From an uncultured Clostridia bacterium (GTDB lineage: Bacteria > Bacillota > Clostridia > TANB77 > CAG-508), in NCBI GenBank assembly GCA_947627185.1, contig CANQVF010000006.1, positions 26,533 through 90,532 of the forward strand: a stretch of 64,000 nucleotides of DNA, written 5' to 3'. The position numbers were made by a program, and so were the translations under genes. Under the pieces are notes generated by a model that saw only the letters and a program-made list of their open reading frames with translations, ran no database searches and was not told the origin of the DNA. Below, piece after piece: positions 27,378 to 37,191 of the stretch (the first letter of the stretch is position 1; each line of letters starts with the position of its first letter).

Positions 27378-28361
27378 GTGAAAGATATATATTTTGATAA
27401 GAATTATGGAAAGTTATATGAAAAAGCTGATAATGGAAAAGCACAAATTTTTGAATTTGAAAATGAATATGGAAAAATTTCTAATCAGTTTTTAATAAGA
27501 GAAATTCCAGAAAAAATAGATAGAAAAACATATTATGATTTAATTACACCTTATGGATATGGTGGACCGATTATTGAAAATTTAACTGGAAATAAAGAGA
27601 AATTAATAAGTGAATTTGAAAATGAATTTTCTAAATATGCAAAAGAAAATAATATTGTTAGTGAATTTGTAAGATTTCATCCAATAATAAAAAATTATGA
27701 AGATTTTGGAAAAATGTATAATAGCATATATATGAGAAAAACTTTGGGAACTAATATTGAAAAATATGATGATCCTGTACAAGCTGAATTTTCTAAAAGT
27801 TCTAGAAAAACAATAAGACAAATTTTAAAGCAAGGAGTTACTTATAGAATAATTGAAAATCCAGAAAATTTAGATGAATTTAAAAGAATATATTATTTAA
27901 ATATGGAAAGAAAAAGTGCAGAAGAATATTATTTTTTTGATGATAATTATTTTAACTTAATATTAAAAAATTTTAAAAATAATATAATTTTGGCTCAATC
28001 TATTTATGAAAATAAAGTTATAGCATCAGGATTATATTTTATATGTAATGGAATAATTCATGTGCATTTATCAGGAACAGATACAAAATATTTATATTTA
28101 TCTCCAGCTTATATACTAAAATATGGAACGGTATTATGGGCTAAAGAACATAATTATAAACTAATTCATTATGGTGGTGGTTTATCAAATTCGGAAGAAG
28201 ATTCATTATATATATTTAAAAGAAAATTTGCTCAAAACACAGATTTTGATTTTTATATTGGTAAAAAGATTTGGAATGAAGAAATTTATAATAAATTATG
28301 TGATATGAAAAATATAGATAAAAACGAAAGTTTTTTCCCTGCGTATAGAAAAAATAATTAA
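27378..28361 (+). CDS. FemAB/GNAT-6-like acyl (aminoacyl) transferase
   Basis: 327 aa from the GTG at 27378; the track ATG at 27366 contains the SD ggag. Two GNAT-type halves with SKSSRKTIRQILKQGV in the linker and GLYFICNGIIHVHLSGT, LIHYGGGLS, IFKRKFA in the second, typical of FemAB/BioF2-like peptidoglycan-bridge or acyl transferases. Together with the ATP-grasp and DegT-like genes it suggests amino-acyl or acyl decoration of an amino sugar. Cytoplasmic. The substrate cannot be read from sequence. Confidence 0.8.
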   Translation: MKDIYFDKNYGKLYEKADNGKAQIFEFENEYGKISNQFLIREIPEKIDRKTYYDLITPYGYGGPIIENLTGNKEKLISEFENEFSKYAKENNIVSEFVRFHPIIKNYEDFGKMYNSIYMRKTLGTNIEKYDDPVQAEFSKSSRKTIRQILKQGVTYRIIENPENLDEFKRIYYLNMERKSAEEYYFFDDNYFNLILKNFKNNIILAQSIYENKVIASGLYFICNGIIHVHLSGTDTKYLYLSPAYILKYGTVLWAKEHNYKLIHYGGGLSNSEEDSLYIFKRKFAQNTDFDFYIGKKIWNEEIYNKLCDMKNIDKNESFFPAYRKNN

Positions 28362-28408
28362 TCTTAAGATTATATTAAATCCTAAAATAAAAATGGAGAT
28401 GAAGTATA

Positions 28409-29605
28409 ATGAAAAAAAAGATTTTAATAATTGCAAATTTTACAAGACTTCCCTGGGAACATGGAAATAGTAGATTTCCATACATAATAAATTTAATTAA
28501 TAAAGAAAAATTTGATGTTGAACTTATAACTTCGAAATTTTCTCATGGTGAAAAAGTACATAGGACAGGTGAAATTAAAGAAAATTTAGACTATAAAATT
28601 ACATTAATAGATGAGCCTGGTTATAGAAAAAATGTGTCACTTAAAAGATTTTATAGTCACAGTAGGTTTGCTAAAAATGTAAAAAAATATTTAGAAACAA
28701 TAGAAAAACCAGATATAATTTATTCTGCAGTACCATCATTAGATGTAGCATATATTGCTGGAAAATTTGCAAAAGAAAACAATATAAGATTTATAATAGA
28801 CATACAAGATTTATGGCCAGAAGCTTTTAAAATGTTATTTAATGTACCAATAATAAGCAATATTATTTTTTATCCAATGACAAAAAAAGCAAACAAAATA
28901 TATGAAATGGCAGATGACATAGTTGCAGTTTCAAACACTTATGCTGATAGAGCAGGTTTAGTAAATAAAACATATAAAAATAAAATAAGTGTTTTTTTAG
29001 GAACAGACTTAGAAAATTTTGATAAATTTAAAGAGGAAAATAAAAATGATAAATTTGATGATGTACTAAGAATAGCTTATGTTGGAACTCTAGGGCATAG
29101 TTATGATTTAAAATGTGTAATAGATAGTATAAAGATTTTACAAGAAAGAAATATAAAAAATATATTATTAGTTGTAATGGGTAAAGGACCTTTAAGAGCT
29201 GAATTTGAATCTTATACTAAAGAAAAAAATGTTAATGCTGAATTTGTAGGTTATTTAAATTATGAAGAAATGGTTGGTAAACTTTGCTCTTGTGATATAG
29301 CAGTAAACCCAATAACAAAGGGAGCTGCTCAAAGTATTATCAACAAAGTTGCAGATTATGCAGCAGCAGGGCTTCCAGTTATAAGTACTCAAGAGTCAAA
29401 AGAATACAGAAAATTAGTTGATGATTATCAAATTGGTTTTAATGTAGAAAATGGAAATATTGAAGAGATGGCAAATAAAATTGAAATTCTTCAAAATGAT
29501 AGGGAATTAAGAGAAAGATTAGGATTAAATAATAGAAAGTTAGCAGAAGAAAAGTTTGATAGAAAAGAAACTTATTTAGAAATTAAAAATTTAATAGAAA
29601 ATTAG
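28409..29605 (+). CDS. GT4 glycosyltransferase (WbuB/PglA-like)
   Basis: 398 aa GT-B enzyme. N-terminal acceptor domain begins KILIIANFTRLPWEHGNSRF. The C-terminal donor domain has LRIAYVGTLGHSYDL, VVMGKGPLR, and the AAQSIINKVADYAAAGLPVI loop followed by QIGFNVENGN. The WbuB-like subfamily adds FucNAc-type sugars to a lipid-linked intermediate, which fits the PglF/E/C genes upstream. SD ggagatg. It is the only GT4 in the locus; all other transferases here are GT2. Confidence 0.87.
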   Translation: MKKKILIIANFTRLPWEHGNSRFPYIINLINKEKFDVELITSKFSHGEKVHRTGEIKENLDYKITLIDEPGYRKNVSLKRFYSHSRFAKNVKKYLETIEKPDIIYSAVPSLDVAYIAGKFAKENNIRFIIDIQDLWPEAFKMLFNVPIISNIIFYPMTKKANKIYEMADDIVAVSNTYADRAGLVNKTYKNKISVFLGTDLENFDKFKEENKNDKFDDVLRIAYVGTLGHSYDLKCVIDSIKILQERNIKNILLVVMGKGPLRAEFESYTKEKNVNAEFVGYLNYEEMVGKLCSCDIAVNPITKGAAQSIINKVADYAAAGLPVISTQESKEYRKLVDDYQIGFNVENGNIEEMANKIEILQNDRELRERLGLNNRKLAEEKFDRKETYLEIKNLIEN

Positions 29606-29657
29606 AGAATTTAGTAAAAATATATGAAAATTTAATTACTAATTAAAAGGAATGAAT

Positions 29658-30872
29658 ATGGATTTTATAAAAAAATACAAAAGTTTTTTATCTGATATGA
29701 TTTTAAATATGATAGGGTTTGGAATATATATTGTTTCACAACAAATTTTATTACTTCCAATACTTGCAAAAATGGTAAATGATGATATATATTCTAGTAT
29801 AGTTTTATACATATCAATTTTAAATGTTGTGTGCAATGTAACAGGTGGAGAACTTGGAAATGTTAGATTAGTTAGAGATAGTGAATATAAGGAAAAAAAT
29901 TTAATTGGTGATTTTACTAGAATATTATTAATGCTTTCAACAGTAATAACAATATTTGTTTTTCCAGTTTTAATTTTATTAAAATATAGTGTGTTTGGAA
30001 GCATTATTTTTACAATAACTATTTTATTGGCAAATATAAGACTTTATGCTACTTGTTTTTATAGATTAGAGAAAAAGTTTAGTAAAGTAATTTGGCAAAA
30101 TGTTTATTATTTAATTGGAATTATTATCAGTTTAATTTTATTTAAATTATTTGAAAACATTTATTTATTGTTATTTATTCCTGAATTAATTTCAAGTATA
30201 TATGCATTAAAAAATTCTGATATTTTGAAAATGAAATTAAAAAAGACAATTGAAATGATAAATACAATAAAAAAATTCTTTCAACTTGGATTTGTATCTT
30301 TGCTTACAAACTTAATGAATTACTTTGATAAATTTTTAATATATCCAATGTTTGGAGCAACTTTAGTTGCAATATATTATGCAGTAAATTCAATGTCTAA
30401 AATTGCGAGTTTAATAACAAATCCAATGTCTAGTGTTATTTTATCTTGGGTTTCAAATACAAATGAAAAAGATAAGAAAAATAAAATTTTAAAAATGACT
30501 TTAATTTCAAATATACCAGTATTATTAATTGTAACATTACTTACAATACCATTAACATATATAGCACTTAAAATATTATATAGTCAGTATATGGAAAGTG
30601 CTTTAAGTTTAATTATTCCAATAGCAATTACAACAGCTTTTGGAACGGCTTCAACACTCGTTAAATCTGTATTATTAAAATATAGTAATACTAATAAATT
30701 AGTATTTACTTACATATTATATTTTACAATTTTTATAATATTAGGATATATTTTAAGTAAACGAAATGGATTAGTTGGATTTACTATGGCGAATTTAATT
30801 TCTAAAATTATTTTATGGTTTTCTTTTATAGTTTTATTGATAAAATCTAAAAAAGAATTATCTAGTAATTAA
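29658..30872 (+). CDS. Wzx-like oligosaccharide flippase (MOP superfamily), copy 1
   Basis: 404 aa, about 12 helices. Typical flippase region FDKFLIYPMFGATLVAIYYA and a proline/serine segment NPMSSVILSWVS. It would move undecaprenyl-PP-linked repeat units across the membrane. The start is set at 29658: aaagga SD is one base from the track ATG (29652) and 6-8 nt from this one. It follows GT4, closing the assembly part of the first half-locus. A second flippase lies at 50.6 kb. Confidence 0.85.
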   Translation: MDFIKKYKSFLSDMILNMIGFGIYIVSQQILLLPILAKMVNDDIYSSIVLYISILNVVCNVTGGELGNVRLVRDSEYKEKNLIGDFTRILLMLSTVITIFVFPVLILLKYSVFGSIIFTITILLANIRLYATCFYRLEKKFSKVIWQNVYYLIGIIISLILFKLFENIYLLLFIPELISSIYALKNSDILKMKLKKTIEMINTIKKFFQLGFVSLLTNLMNYFDKFLIYPMFGATLVAIYYAVNSMSKIASLITNPMSSVILSWVSNTNEKDKKNKILKMTLISNIPVLLIVTLLTIPLTYIALKILYSQYMESALSLIIPIAITTAFGTASTLVKSVLLKYSNTNKLVFTYILYFTIFIILGYILSKRNGLVGFTMANLISKIILWFSFIVLLIKSKKELSSN

Positions 30873-30922
30873 TAAATTATATAATAGTTATTAAAATAAA
30901 TTTAAATATTAGGAGATAAAAT

Positions 30923-31978
30923 ATGATTATTTTAAAAGGATTAATAGCGATAATTGTTTTTTTAATAGTGCCATTTTTATTAGGATTGTTAATAACAAGA
31001 TTTACCAAAAATGAAAAAAATAATATTATACTTGCTTATTTAATAGGCTATTTAATAGAATTTGCAATATGTGAAATAATTTCTATTCTATTAATTTTTA
31101 TGCAAAAAGAATATAATGTGTTATTAATAACTTATGTTTTTATTATAGGAATTTTGAGTTTAATATCTTTTGTAATAAATTTTAAAAGTTTTAAAGAAAT
31201 AATTCTAGATAATATAAAAAAAATAAAAGAACTTCCTAAGTTATTATCAATAATCTGTATAGGATTAATATTAGTTCAAATGTTTATTTATGCATTTTAT
31301 ACTCACATAGATGATGATGATGCATTTTATGTAGGAACTTCTGTTACTACAGTTCAAACAAATACTTTATATAAATATTCACCAACAACAGGAATAACTT
31401 CTGGAGAAAATATTTTATTAAGATATAGATTAAGTCCATTTCCATTATATATGGCAGTGCTTTCTTCAATATTAAATATACATCCAACAATTGTAGCACA
31501 TACAATTTTTCCAGTTATAATTTTACCAATTATTTATAGTGTATATTATTTGTTATCAAAAGAAATTTTTAAAGAGGATAAAGAATCATCAATTTTATTT
31601 GTAATATTGATTAATCTTTTAAATATATTTGGTGGATATTCAATAAGAACTAATTTTGCATTTTTACTTTTCCGTATATGGCAAGGAAAAGCATTACTTG
31701 CAAATTTGTTAATACCATCAATTTGGTTATTTGTTTTAAAAGCACATAAAAATAATTATAAATTATTAGATTGTTTTATATTATTAATATTAGTTTTTGC
31801 AGCAAATTTAACAACAACCATGGCAATAGGTTTTGCACCAATTTCTTTGATGGGACTTGCTTTTGCATTAGAATTAATAGATTTTAATTTTAAAAAGTTC
31901 ATTAAAAATATTTTAAAATGCTTAGTATGTTGTATGCCTAGTATAATTTATGGTCTAATATATCTTTTGTTTAATTAA
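30923..31978 (+). CDS. DUF6077-like membrane protein, N-terminal part (split gene)
   Basis: 351 aa, ~9 helices. The first extracytoplasmic loop has HIDDDDAFYVGTS and YRLSPFPLYMAVLS, an acidic motif placed as in GT-C glycosyltransferases; the pattern resembles the DUF6077 family as I recall it. It stops at TAA in 31976-31978. The next ORF starts 25 nt later in the same frame and continues as more helices plus a C-terminal domain, so together they look like one ~610-residue protein divided by two in-frame stops (TAA, TGA). Confidence 0.65.
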   Translation: MIILKGLIAIIVFLIVPFLLGLLITRFTKNEKNNIILAYLIGYLIEFAICEIISILLIFMQKEYNVLLITYVFIIGILSLISFVINFKSFKEIILDNIKKIKELPKLLSIICIGLILVQMFIYAFYTHIDDDDAFYVGTSVTTVQTNTLYKYSPTTGITSGENILLRYRLSPFPLYMAVLSSILNIHPTIVAHTIFPVIILPIIYSVYYLLSKEIFKEDKESSILFVILINLLNIFGGYSIRTNFAFLLFRIWQGKALLANLLIPSIWLFVLKAHKNNYKLLDCFILLILVFAANLTTTMAIGFAPISLMGLAFALELIDFNFKKFIKNILKCLVCCMPSIIYGLIYLLFN

Positions 31979-32002
31979 TTTAAAATGTGAGGAGAAAATG
32001 AA

Positions 32003-32761
32003 ATGTTTCAAAATAGCATAGAAATAATAAAAAATACATTTTTGGAATATAAAGGGCAAGGAATGTATATAGCCTTATTCTTAATTGGAATGTTATACAT
32101 ATTTTTAAAAGAAAAAGATAAGAAAATAAAAATATTTTTTGTTTTATATCCAATATTAATGATGTTTGTAACATTAAATCCAATATTTAATAAAGTAATA
32201 GGAAGCATTTTTAAACAAAGTACATATTGGAGAGTTTTTTGGATGATTCCATTAGGAATAGTAATATCATATTTCTTTGTATTATTTATAAAAGAAGAGG
32301 GAAAAGAAAAAATAAAAAAATTAATAATTTTTTTTAGTATAGTAGTAATAATCATGATGAGTGGAAAACTTATTTATAATAGTGAAAATTTTTCAAAAAC
32401 TGGAAACTTGTATAAATTGCCAGATGAAAATATTTTAGTTGCACAATTAATAGGAATAGATGAAGAAAATTACAAAAAAGCTATTGTACCAGAAACTTTA
32501 GTTGCATATATTAGACAAATAGATAGCAGTATTGATTTATTATATAAAAGAGATCCACAGGGAAGATATAATGAAATACCTGCTTGGAGAGCATTAACTT
32601 CTGGAAATGTAAAAGAACTTACAAAAATTGCATTAGAAGAAAAATGTAATTATATAGTTTTTAATAAGGCAATAACATTAACTGAAAAAATGGAAAATTA
32701 TAATTTTGAAAAAATAAATGAAACTCAAAATTATATAATTTATAAATATATTGAAAAATAA
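32003..32761 (+). CDS. DUF6077-like membrane protein, C-terminal part (split gene)
   Basis: 252 aa: about four helices (YIALFLIGMLYIFL ... IFFSIVVIIMMSG) and a ~140-residue soluble C-terminal domain ending NYIVFNKAIT...NYIIYKYIEK, like the outer domain that ends other large membrane proteins in this locus. It has its own excellent SD (gaggag, 8 nt from ATG), so it can be translated separately. It is in the same frame as 30923-31978, separated only by stops. Confidence 0.65.
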   Translation: MFQNSIEIIKNTFLEYKGQGMYIALFLIGMLYIFLKEKDKKIKIFFVLYPILMMFVTLNPIFNKVIGSIFKQSTYWRVFWMIPLGIVISYFFVLFIKEEGKEKIKKLIIFFSIVVIIMMSGKLIYNSENFSKTGNLYKLPDENILVAQLIGIDEENYKKAIVPETLVAYIRQIDSSIDLLYKRDPQGRYNEIPAWRALTSGNVKELTKIALEEKCNYIVFNKAITLTEKMENYNFEKINETQNYIIYKYIEK

Positions 32762-32796
32762 AAAATAATGAATATATTATAAAAAGGGAGAAAAGT

Positions 32797-33792
32797 ATGA
32801 AAATATTAGTAACAGGTGGATTAGGCTTTATAGGTTCACATACAGTAGTTGAACTTTTAAAAGAAAACAATGAAGTAATTATAGTTGATAATCTTTATAA
32901 TAGTAAAATAGAAGTATTGGAAAAGTTAGAAAAAATTACTGGTAAAAAAATAAAATTTTATAAATATGATTTGGTAAATAAAGAAGAAATAGAAAAAATT
33001 TTTAAAGAAAATGAAATAGATAGTGTAATACATTTTGCAGGATATAAAGCAGTTGGTGAATCAGTAAAAAAACCATTAATGTATTATTCAAATAATTTAA
33101 TTAGTACAATTAACCTTCTAGAAACAATGAATAAATATAATGTAAAGAAAATTGTTTTTAGTTCATCTGCTACTGTATATGGTAATCCAGGTGTTGTAAA
33201 ATATACAGAAGAATTGGGAAGAAAAGATGCAAGCAGTCCTTATGGAACAACAAAATGTATGATAGAAAAAATATTGGAAGATTTATATGCTTCAGATAAT
33301 TCATGGAATATTACAATTCTTAGATATTTTAATCCAGTAGGAGCACATGAGTCTGGATTAATTGGAGAAGAACCAAATGGAATTCCTAATAATTTAATGC
33401 CATATGTTATGAAAGTTGCATCAGGAAAGTTAGAAACTTTAAGTATATTTGGAAATGATTATCCTACACCAGATGGTACAGGCATAAGAGATTATATACA
33501 TGTAGTAGATTTAGCTAAAGGTCATGTAAAGGCTTTAGAAAAAATAAAAGAAGGATTAAATTATTATAATTTAGGTTCTGGAAAAGGAATAAGTGTTTTA
33601 GAACTTGTAAACACATTTGAAAAAATAAATAATGTAAAAGTAAATTATAAAATAGTTGGTAGAAGAGAAGGAGACTTAGCAGAATATTATGCAGATGCAA
33701 CTAAAGCTTTGAATGAGTTAAACTGGAAAACCGAAAAAACCTTAGAAGATATTTGCAAGGATTCGTGGAATTATGAAAAAAATAATAAATAA
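32797..33792 (+). CDS. galE: UDP-glucose 4-epimerase
   Basis: Interconverts UDP-Glc/UDP-Gal (or GlcNAc/GalNAc). 331 aa extended SDR: GGLGFIG (7-13), HFAGYKAVGES, SSSATVYG with Ser124, Tyr149-X3-Lys153 in YGTTK, LRYFNPVGAH and GTGIRDYIHVVD. SD aaaggga 8 nt upstream. Last gene of the first half-locus, followed by a strong terminator. Provides galactose-type donors for the glycosyltransferases. Confidence 0.92.
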   Translation: MKILVTGGLGFIGSHTVVELLKENNEVIIVDNLYNSKIEVLEKLEKITGKKIKFYKYDLVNKEEIEKIFKENEIDSVIHFAGYKAVGESVKKPLMYYSNNLISTINLLETMNKYNVKKIVFSSSATVYGNPGVVKYTEELGRKDASSPYGTTKCMIEKILEDLYASDNSWNITILRYFNPVGAHESGLIGEEPNGIPNNLMPYVMKVASGKLETLSIFGNDYPTPDGTGIRDYIHVVDLAKGHVKALEKIKEGLNYYNLGSGKGISVLELVNTFEKINNVKVNYKIVGRREGDLAEYYADATKALNELNWKTEKTLEDICKDSWNYEKNNK

Positions 33793-33861
33793 TATTGTTT
33801 AATTATTGGTGAAATTAAAAAACAATAAATATTATAAAATTAAATAAAAATGGATAATAAG

Positions 33862-33895
33862 AAAGCTTAAATATTTTTAATATTTAAGCTTTTTT
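33862..33895 (+). terminator. Terminator after galE
   Basis: 14-bp stem aaagcttaaatatt / aatatttaagcttt, loop TTT, followed by a T-run. It separates the flippase half-locus from the ABC-exporter half-locus. Confidence 0.92.
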
Positions 33896-33932
33896 GAGCA
33901 CATAAAATTCACAATTAATTTTCTTTAAATTG

Positions 33933-33961
33933 TTGAAAAGAATGTACTTAAATGATATAAT
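33933..33961 (+). promoter_or_regulatory. Promoter of the wzm-wzt operon
   Basis: TTGAAA, 17-bp spacer ending TGA, TATAAT (extended -10), 38 bp before wzm. Confidence 0.85.
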
Positions 33962-33999
33962 ACTTCAGTAAAATTATTAGGTAAAAAAGGGAATAAAAT

Positions 34000-34791
34000 A
34001 TGGAATTTTTTAAAATACTTTTTAAAAACAGAAAATTAGCAATAAAACTTGGAAAAAATGACTTTAGAAACAGATTTGCAAATACAAGTTTAGGAACTGT
34101 ATGGGGGTTTGCACAACCTTTTGTATTTATGATTACTTATGTAATTGTGTTTCAATATATTTTAAAATCTGGAAGTAGTGGTGAATATCCTTATGTTGTT
34201 TGGTTTTTACCGGGAATGTCAATGTGGATGTTTTGTAGTGATGCAATTCTTACATCAAGTAATTCAATTAGAAATTATAGCTATTTAGTAAAAAAAGTGG
34301 TTTTTCCGGTTGATATTATTCCTGTAATATCATTAACATCTGCTAGTTTTATTGGTGTATTTTTAATTACTATAGCAGTTGTAGTTGCATCTTTATTTGG
34401 ATATATACCAAATTTTTTAAATGTTATATATATTCTATTTTGTGCAATTTGTTTTATAATAGCTTTAACTAGATTTACATCTGCTTTAACTACTGTTGTT
34501 CCAGATTTTTCACAATTATTAAATATATTAATTCAGTTATGCATGTGGTTTACACCAATTGTATGGAACCTAGATTTTATTGTTGATTCAAAATTAATTA
34601 ATTTATTTAAATGTATGCCATTTACTTATTTAGTAGAGGGATTTAGACAAGCTTTTATGGAAAATTCAACAATCATTACAGAAGGAAATTATATGTTTAC
34701 ATGTGTTTTCTGGCTTATAACAATTTTAGTTTTCTTATGGGGAAACAAAGTATTTAATAAAACAAAAAAAGATTTTGCAGATGTATTATAG
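34000..34791 (+). CDS. wzm: ABC-2 polysaccharide exporter permease (Wzm/TagG-like)
   Basis: Membrane half of an ABC exporter of complete lipid-linked polysaccharide. 263 aa, six helices. N-terminal DFRNRFANTSLGTVWGFAQPF is the conserved amphipathic/coupling segment of the family, and LNILIQLCMWFTPIVW with MPFTYLVEGFRQAF near the end is typical. SD agggaat. Its ATPase partner (wzt) follows after one glycosyltransferase gene. Confidence 0.9.
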   Translation: MEFFKILFKNRKLAIKLGKNDFRNRFANTSLGTVWGFAQPFVFMITYVIVFQYILKSGSSGEYPYVVWFLPGMSMWMFCSDAILTSSNSIRNYSYLVKKVVFPVDIIPVISLTSASFIGVFLITIAVVVASLFGYIPNFLNVIYILFCAICFIIALTRFTSALTTVVPDFSQLLNILIQLCMWFTPIVWNLDFIVDSKLINLFKCMPFTYLVEGFRQAFMENSTIITEGNYMFTCVFWLITILVFLWGNKVFNKTKKDFADVL

Positions 34792-34828
34792 TTTTCAAAA
34801 AAGATGTTATAACAAGAGAGGAAGTTAA

Positions 34829-35803
34829 ATGGAAAGTAAAACCATAGATATTTTACTTGCTACATATAATGGAGAAAAATATTTAAAACCACAATTAGAT
34901 AGTATTTTAGCTCAAACATATTCAAATTTTAGACTAATAATATCTGATGATTTATCATCAGATAATACTAGAAAAATTTTAGAAGAGTATAGTAAAAAAG
35001 ATAATAGAATTGTTTTATATTTTCAAGAAAAAAATCTTGGTGTAATAAAAAATTTTGAATTTTTATTAAAAAAAGTAGAAGCAGAGTATTATATGTTTTC
35101 AGACCAAGATGATATTTGGAAAGAAAGTAAAATAGAAAAATCAATTAAAAAAATAGAAGAAACTAAAAGCGATTTAGTATATTCTGATTTAGAAGTTGTT
35201 GATGAAGATTTAAGGGTAATTTATAAATCTTATTGGAAACTAAAAGGAATTTACAAAAAAATAAAAAAATATAATAATTTTGAAAGCTTATATTTAAATA
35301 ATTTTGTAACAGGTTGTACTATTCTTTCAAAAAAGGAATTAATTGATATTTTTTTACCACTTCCAAATACAAGTAAATATGTACTTCATGATTATTGGAT
35401 TCCATTAATTATTAGTCAAAAAGGAAAAATAAGTTATATTGAAGAACCGTTAATTAAGTATAGACAGCATAAAAATAATAAAATTGGTTCTAAAAAAAGA
35501 TCAGATGAATTAAATAATTTAGTTGAAATAAGAAATTTATTTATAGATGTAAAAAAGCAACATTTTAAAGTTTTTATAGAAAATGAAAATAAATTTATTG
35601 ATGAAAATATTAAAAAATTAAATAAAGAAGCTTTAAAATATTATGAAATGCTAGAAACTAAAAACATTATTAACTTTAAAAATTGGGCATTATTTTTTAA
35701 GCTTTACAAATATGAAGAATTTAATTATAAAATGCAAAATTTTTTAATTTTAAATATTCCAATTTTAGCAAAGTTATTATTTAAATTAAAAAAGATATTT
35801 TAA
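34829..35803 (+). CDS. GT2 glycosyltransferase (rhamnosyltransferase-type)
   Basis: 324 aa. GT-A fold: ILLATYNGEKYLKPQLDSIL, ISDDLSSDNT, DQDDIWKESKI (DXD), and HDYWIPLII as probable catalytic/acceptor segment. The DQDDIW subfamily commonly contains rhamnosyltransferases, which fits the dTDP-rhamnose genes. It lies between the permease and ATPase genes of the exporter, so it likely acts on the exported polymer. Close homologue at 49741. Confidence 0.85.
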   Translation: MESKTIDILLATYNGEKYLKPQLDSILAQTYSNFRLIISDDLSSDNTRKILEEYSKKDNRIVLYFQEKNLGVIKNFEFLLKKVEAEYYMFSDQDDIWKESKIEKSIKKIEETKSDLVYSDLEVVDEDLRVIYKSYWKLKGIYKKIKKYNNFESLYLNNFVTGCTILSKKELIDIFLPLPNTSKYVLHDYWIPLIISQKGKISYIEEPLIKYRQHKNNKIGSKKRSDELNNLVEIRNLFIDVKKQHFKVFIENENKFIDENIKKLNKEALKYYEMLETKNIINFKNWALFFKLYKYEEFNYKMQNFLILNIPILAKLLFKLKKIF

Positions 35804-35825
35804 AATAGAAAATTAAGAGGGAAAA

Positions 35826-37121
35826 ATGAGTGATACAGTAATTAAAATTTCTAATTTAGTAAAAGAATATAAAATGTATTCAAGAAAAAAAGATAGATTG
35901 CTTGAGGCAATACTTCCTTTTTATGTAAAACATTCGACCTTTAAAGCTTTAGATGATTTTAATCTAGAAATAAAAAAGGGTGAGGTTTTAGGAATTCTTG
36001 GAAAAAACGGAGCTGGAAAATCAACTTTATTAAAAATGATTACAGGTGTTGTTTCTCCTACTTCTGGAAAAATAGAAGTAAATGGGAAGATAAGTTCATT
36101 ATTAGAGCTAGGTACAGCTTTTAATCCTGATTTAACAGGTTATGAAAATATTTATCAACATGGACAAGTTATGGGGTTATCAGACCAGGAAATTAGAGCC
36201 AAAGAAAAGGAAATAATAGATTTTGCAGATATAGGAGAACATTTATCACAACCTGTTAAAACTTATTCATCAGGTATGTTTGCAAGATTGGCTTTTGCTT
36301 GTGCAATTAATGTTGAACCAGATATTTTAATTGTTGATGAAGTTTTATCTGTTGGAGATATGGCATTTCAATTAAAATGTTTTAAAAAATTTGAACAATT
36401 TAAAAATGATGGAAAAACAATAATATTTGTTACACACAATATAAATGATATTATGAAAAATTGTAATAGAGTTATTATTTTGGAAAGTGGTAAGAAAACA
36501 TTTGATGGTACAGTAAAAGATGGTGTTAACAGATATAAAAAAATAATAGTTGGATTAGACCCAGATAAAAAAGAATTAGAGGATAATAAAGAAATAACTT
36601 TAGAAAAAAGTAAAAGCAGTAGTAGTGATAATTCTAAAAATTGGAAAGAAAAATTCAATCAAAATCCTAATATGATTGAATATGGAAACAAAGATGCTGA
36701 AGTTATTGATTATGGTATGTTTGATAAAGATGGTAATGCTGTAAATATGTTTGATAATGGAGATTATATAACTTTTAAATCTAAAGTAAAATTCAATAAA
36801 GAAGTTAAAGAACCAATTTTTACAGTAACTTTAAAAGATTTTAGTGGTAAAGATGTTACAGGAACTAATTCAAATATAGAAAAAATAGCAACAGGAACTT
36901 ATAAAAAAGGAGATATAGTAGTTATTGAATTTACTCAAAAGGTACCTGTTGCACCAGGAAAATACACTCTTTCTTTTAGTTGTACAAGATATAATGCAAG
37001 AGGAAACTTAGAAGCTTTAAACAGAAAATATGATGCTTTATTAATAGAAGTAATTACAACTAAAAATACTGTTGGATTAATTAGATTAGATTCTAATATT
37101 ACTATAAATAAAATAAATTAA
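35826..37121 (+). CDS. wzt: ABC polysaccharide exporter ATPase with C-terminal glycan-binding domain (Wzt-like)
   Basis: 431 aa. Nucleotide-binding domain ~1-245: Walker A GKNGAGKS (59-66), signature YSSGM (147-151), Walker B LIVDE (168-172), H-loop FVTHNI. A Ser/Lys-rich linker (SKSSSSDNSKN) leads to a ~150-residue beta-sandwich (from about DAEVIDYGMFDKDG) of the Wzt C-terminal type. In characterised Wzt proteins this domain recognises the finished, capped polymer, giving export specificity. Works with the permease at 34000. Confidence 0.92.
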   Translation: MSDTVIKISNLVKEYKMYSRKKDRLLEAILPFYVKHSTFKALDDFNLEIKKGEVLGILGKNGAGKSTLLKMITGVVSPTSGKIEVNGKISSLLELGTAFNPDLTGYENIYQHGQVMGLSDQEIRAKEKEIIDFADIGEHLSQPVKTYSSGMFARLAFACAINVEPDILIVDEVLSVGDMAFQLKCFKKFEQFKNDGKTIIFVTHNINDIMKNCNRVIILESGKKTFDGTVKDGVNRYKKIIVGLDPDKKELEDNKEITLEKSKSSSSDNSKNWKEKFNQNPNMIEYGNKDAEVIDYGMFDKDGNAVNMFDNGDYITFKSKVKFNKEVKEPIFTVTLKDFSGKDVTGTNSNIEKIATGTYKKGDIVVIEFTQKVPVAPGKYTLSFSCTRYNARGNLEALNRKYDALLIEVITTKNTVGLIRLDSNITINKIN

Positions 37122-37130
37122 GGTTTATAG

Positions 37131-37191
37131 ATTACCTCCAAAAATCTAAATATATAAAGGGGTTATGTATATACATATACGAAGTTAAATG
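37131..37191 (+). promoter_or_regulatory. Possible SD-masking and SD-hairpin-start leader of the 1230-aa gene
   Basis: SD aaagggg (37156-37162) is 26 nt from the ATG at 37189. Between them gtata (37167-37171) pairs with tatac (37176-37180), shortening the distance to about 12 nt. Upstream, acctc (37134-37138), an anti-SD-like string, can pair with ggggt (37159-37163) and mask the SD. The two folds could alternate. Confidence 0.4.

Noticed and set aside
29639-30004. 121-aa minus-strand ORF over the first flippase
   Set aside because: Antisense shadow of a membrane protein gene with no SD or promoter in place.
32008-32355. 115-aa minus-strand ORF over the split DUF6077-like gene
   Set aside because: Antisense shadow; composition mirrors the + strand helices.
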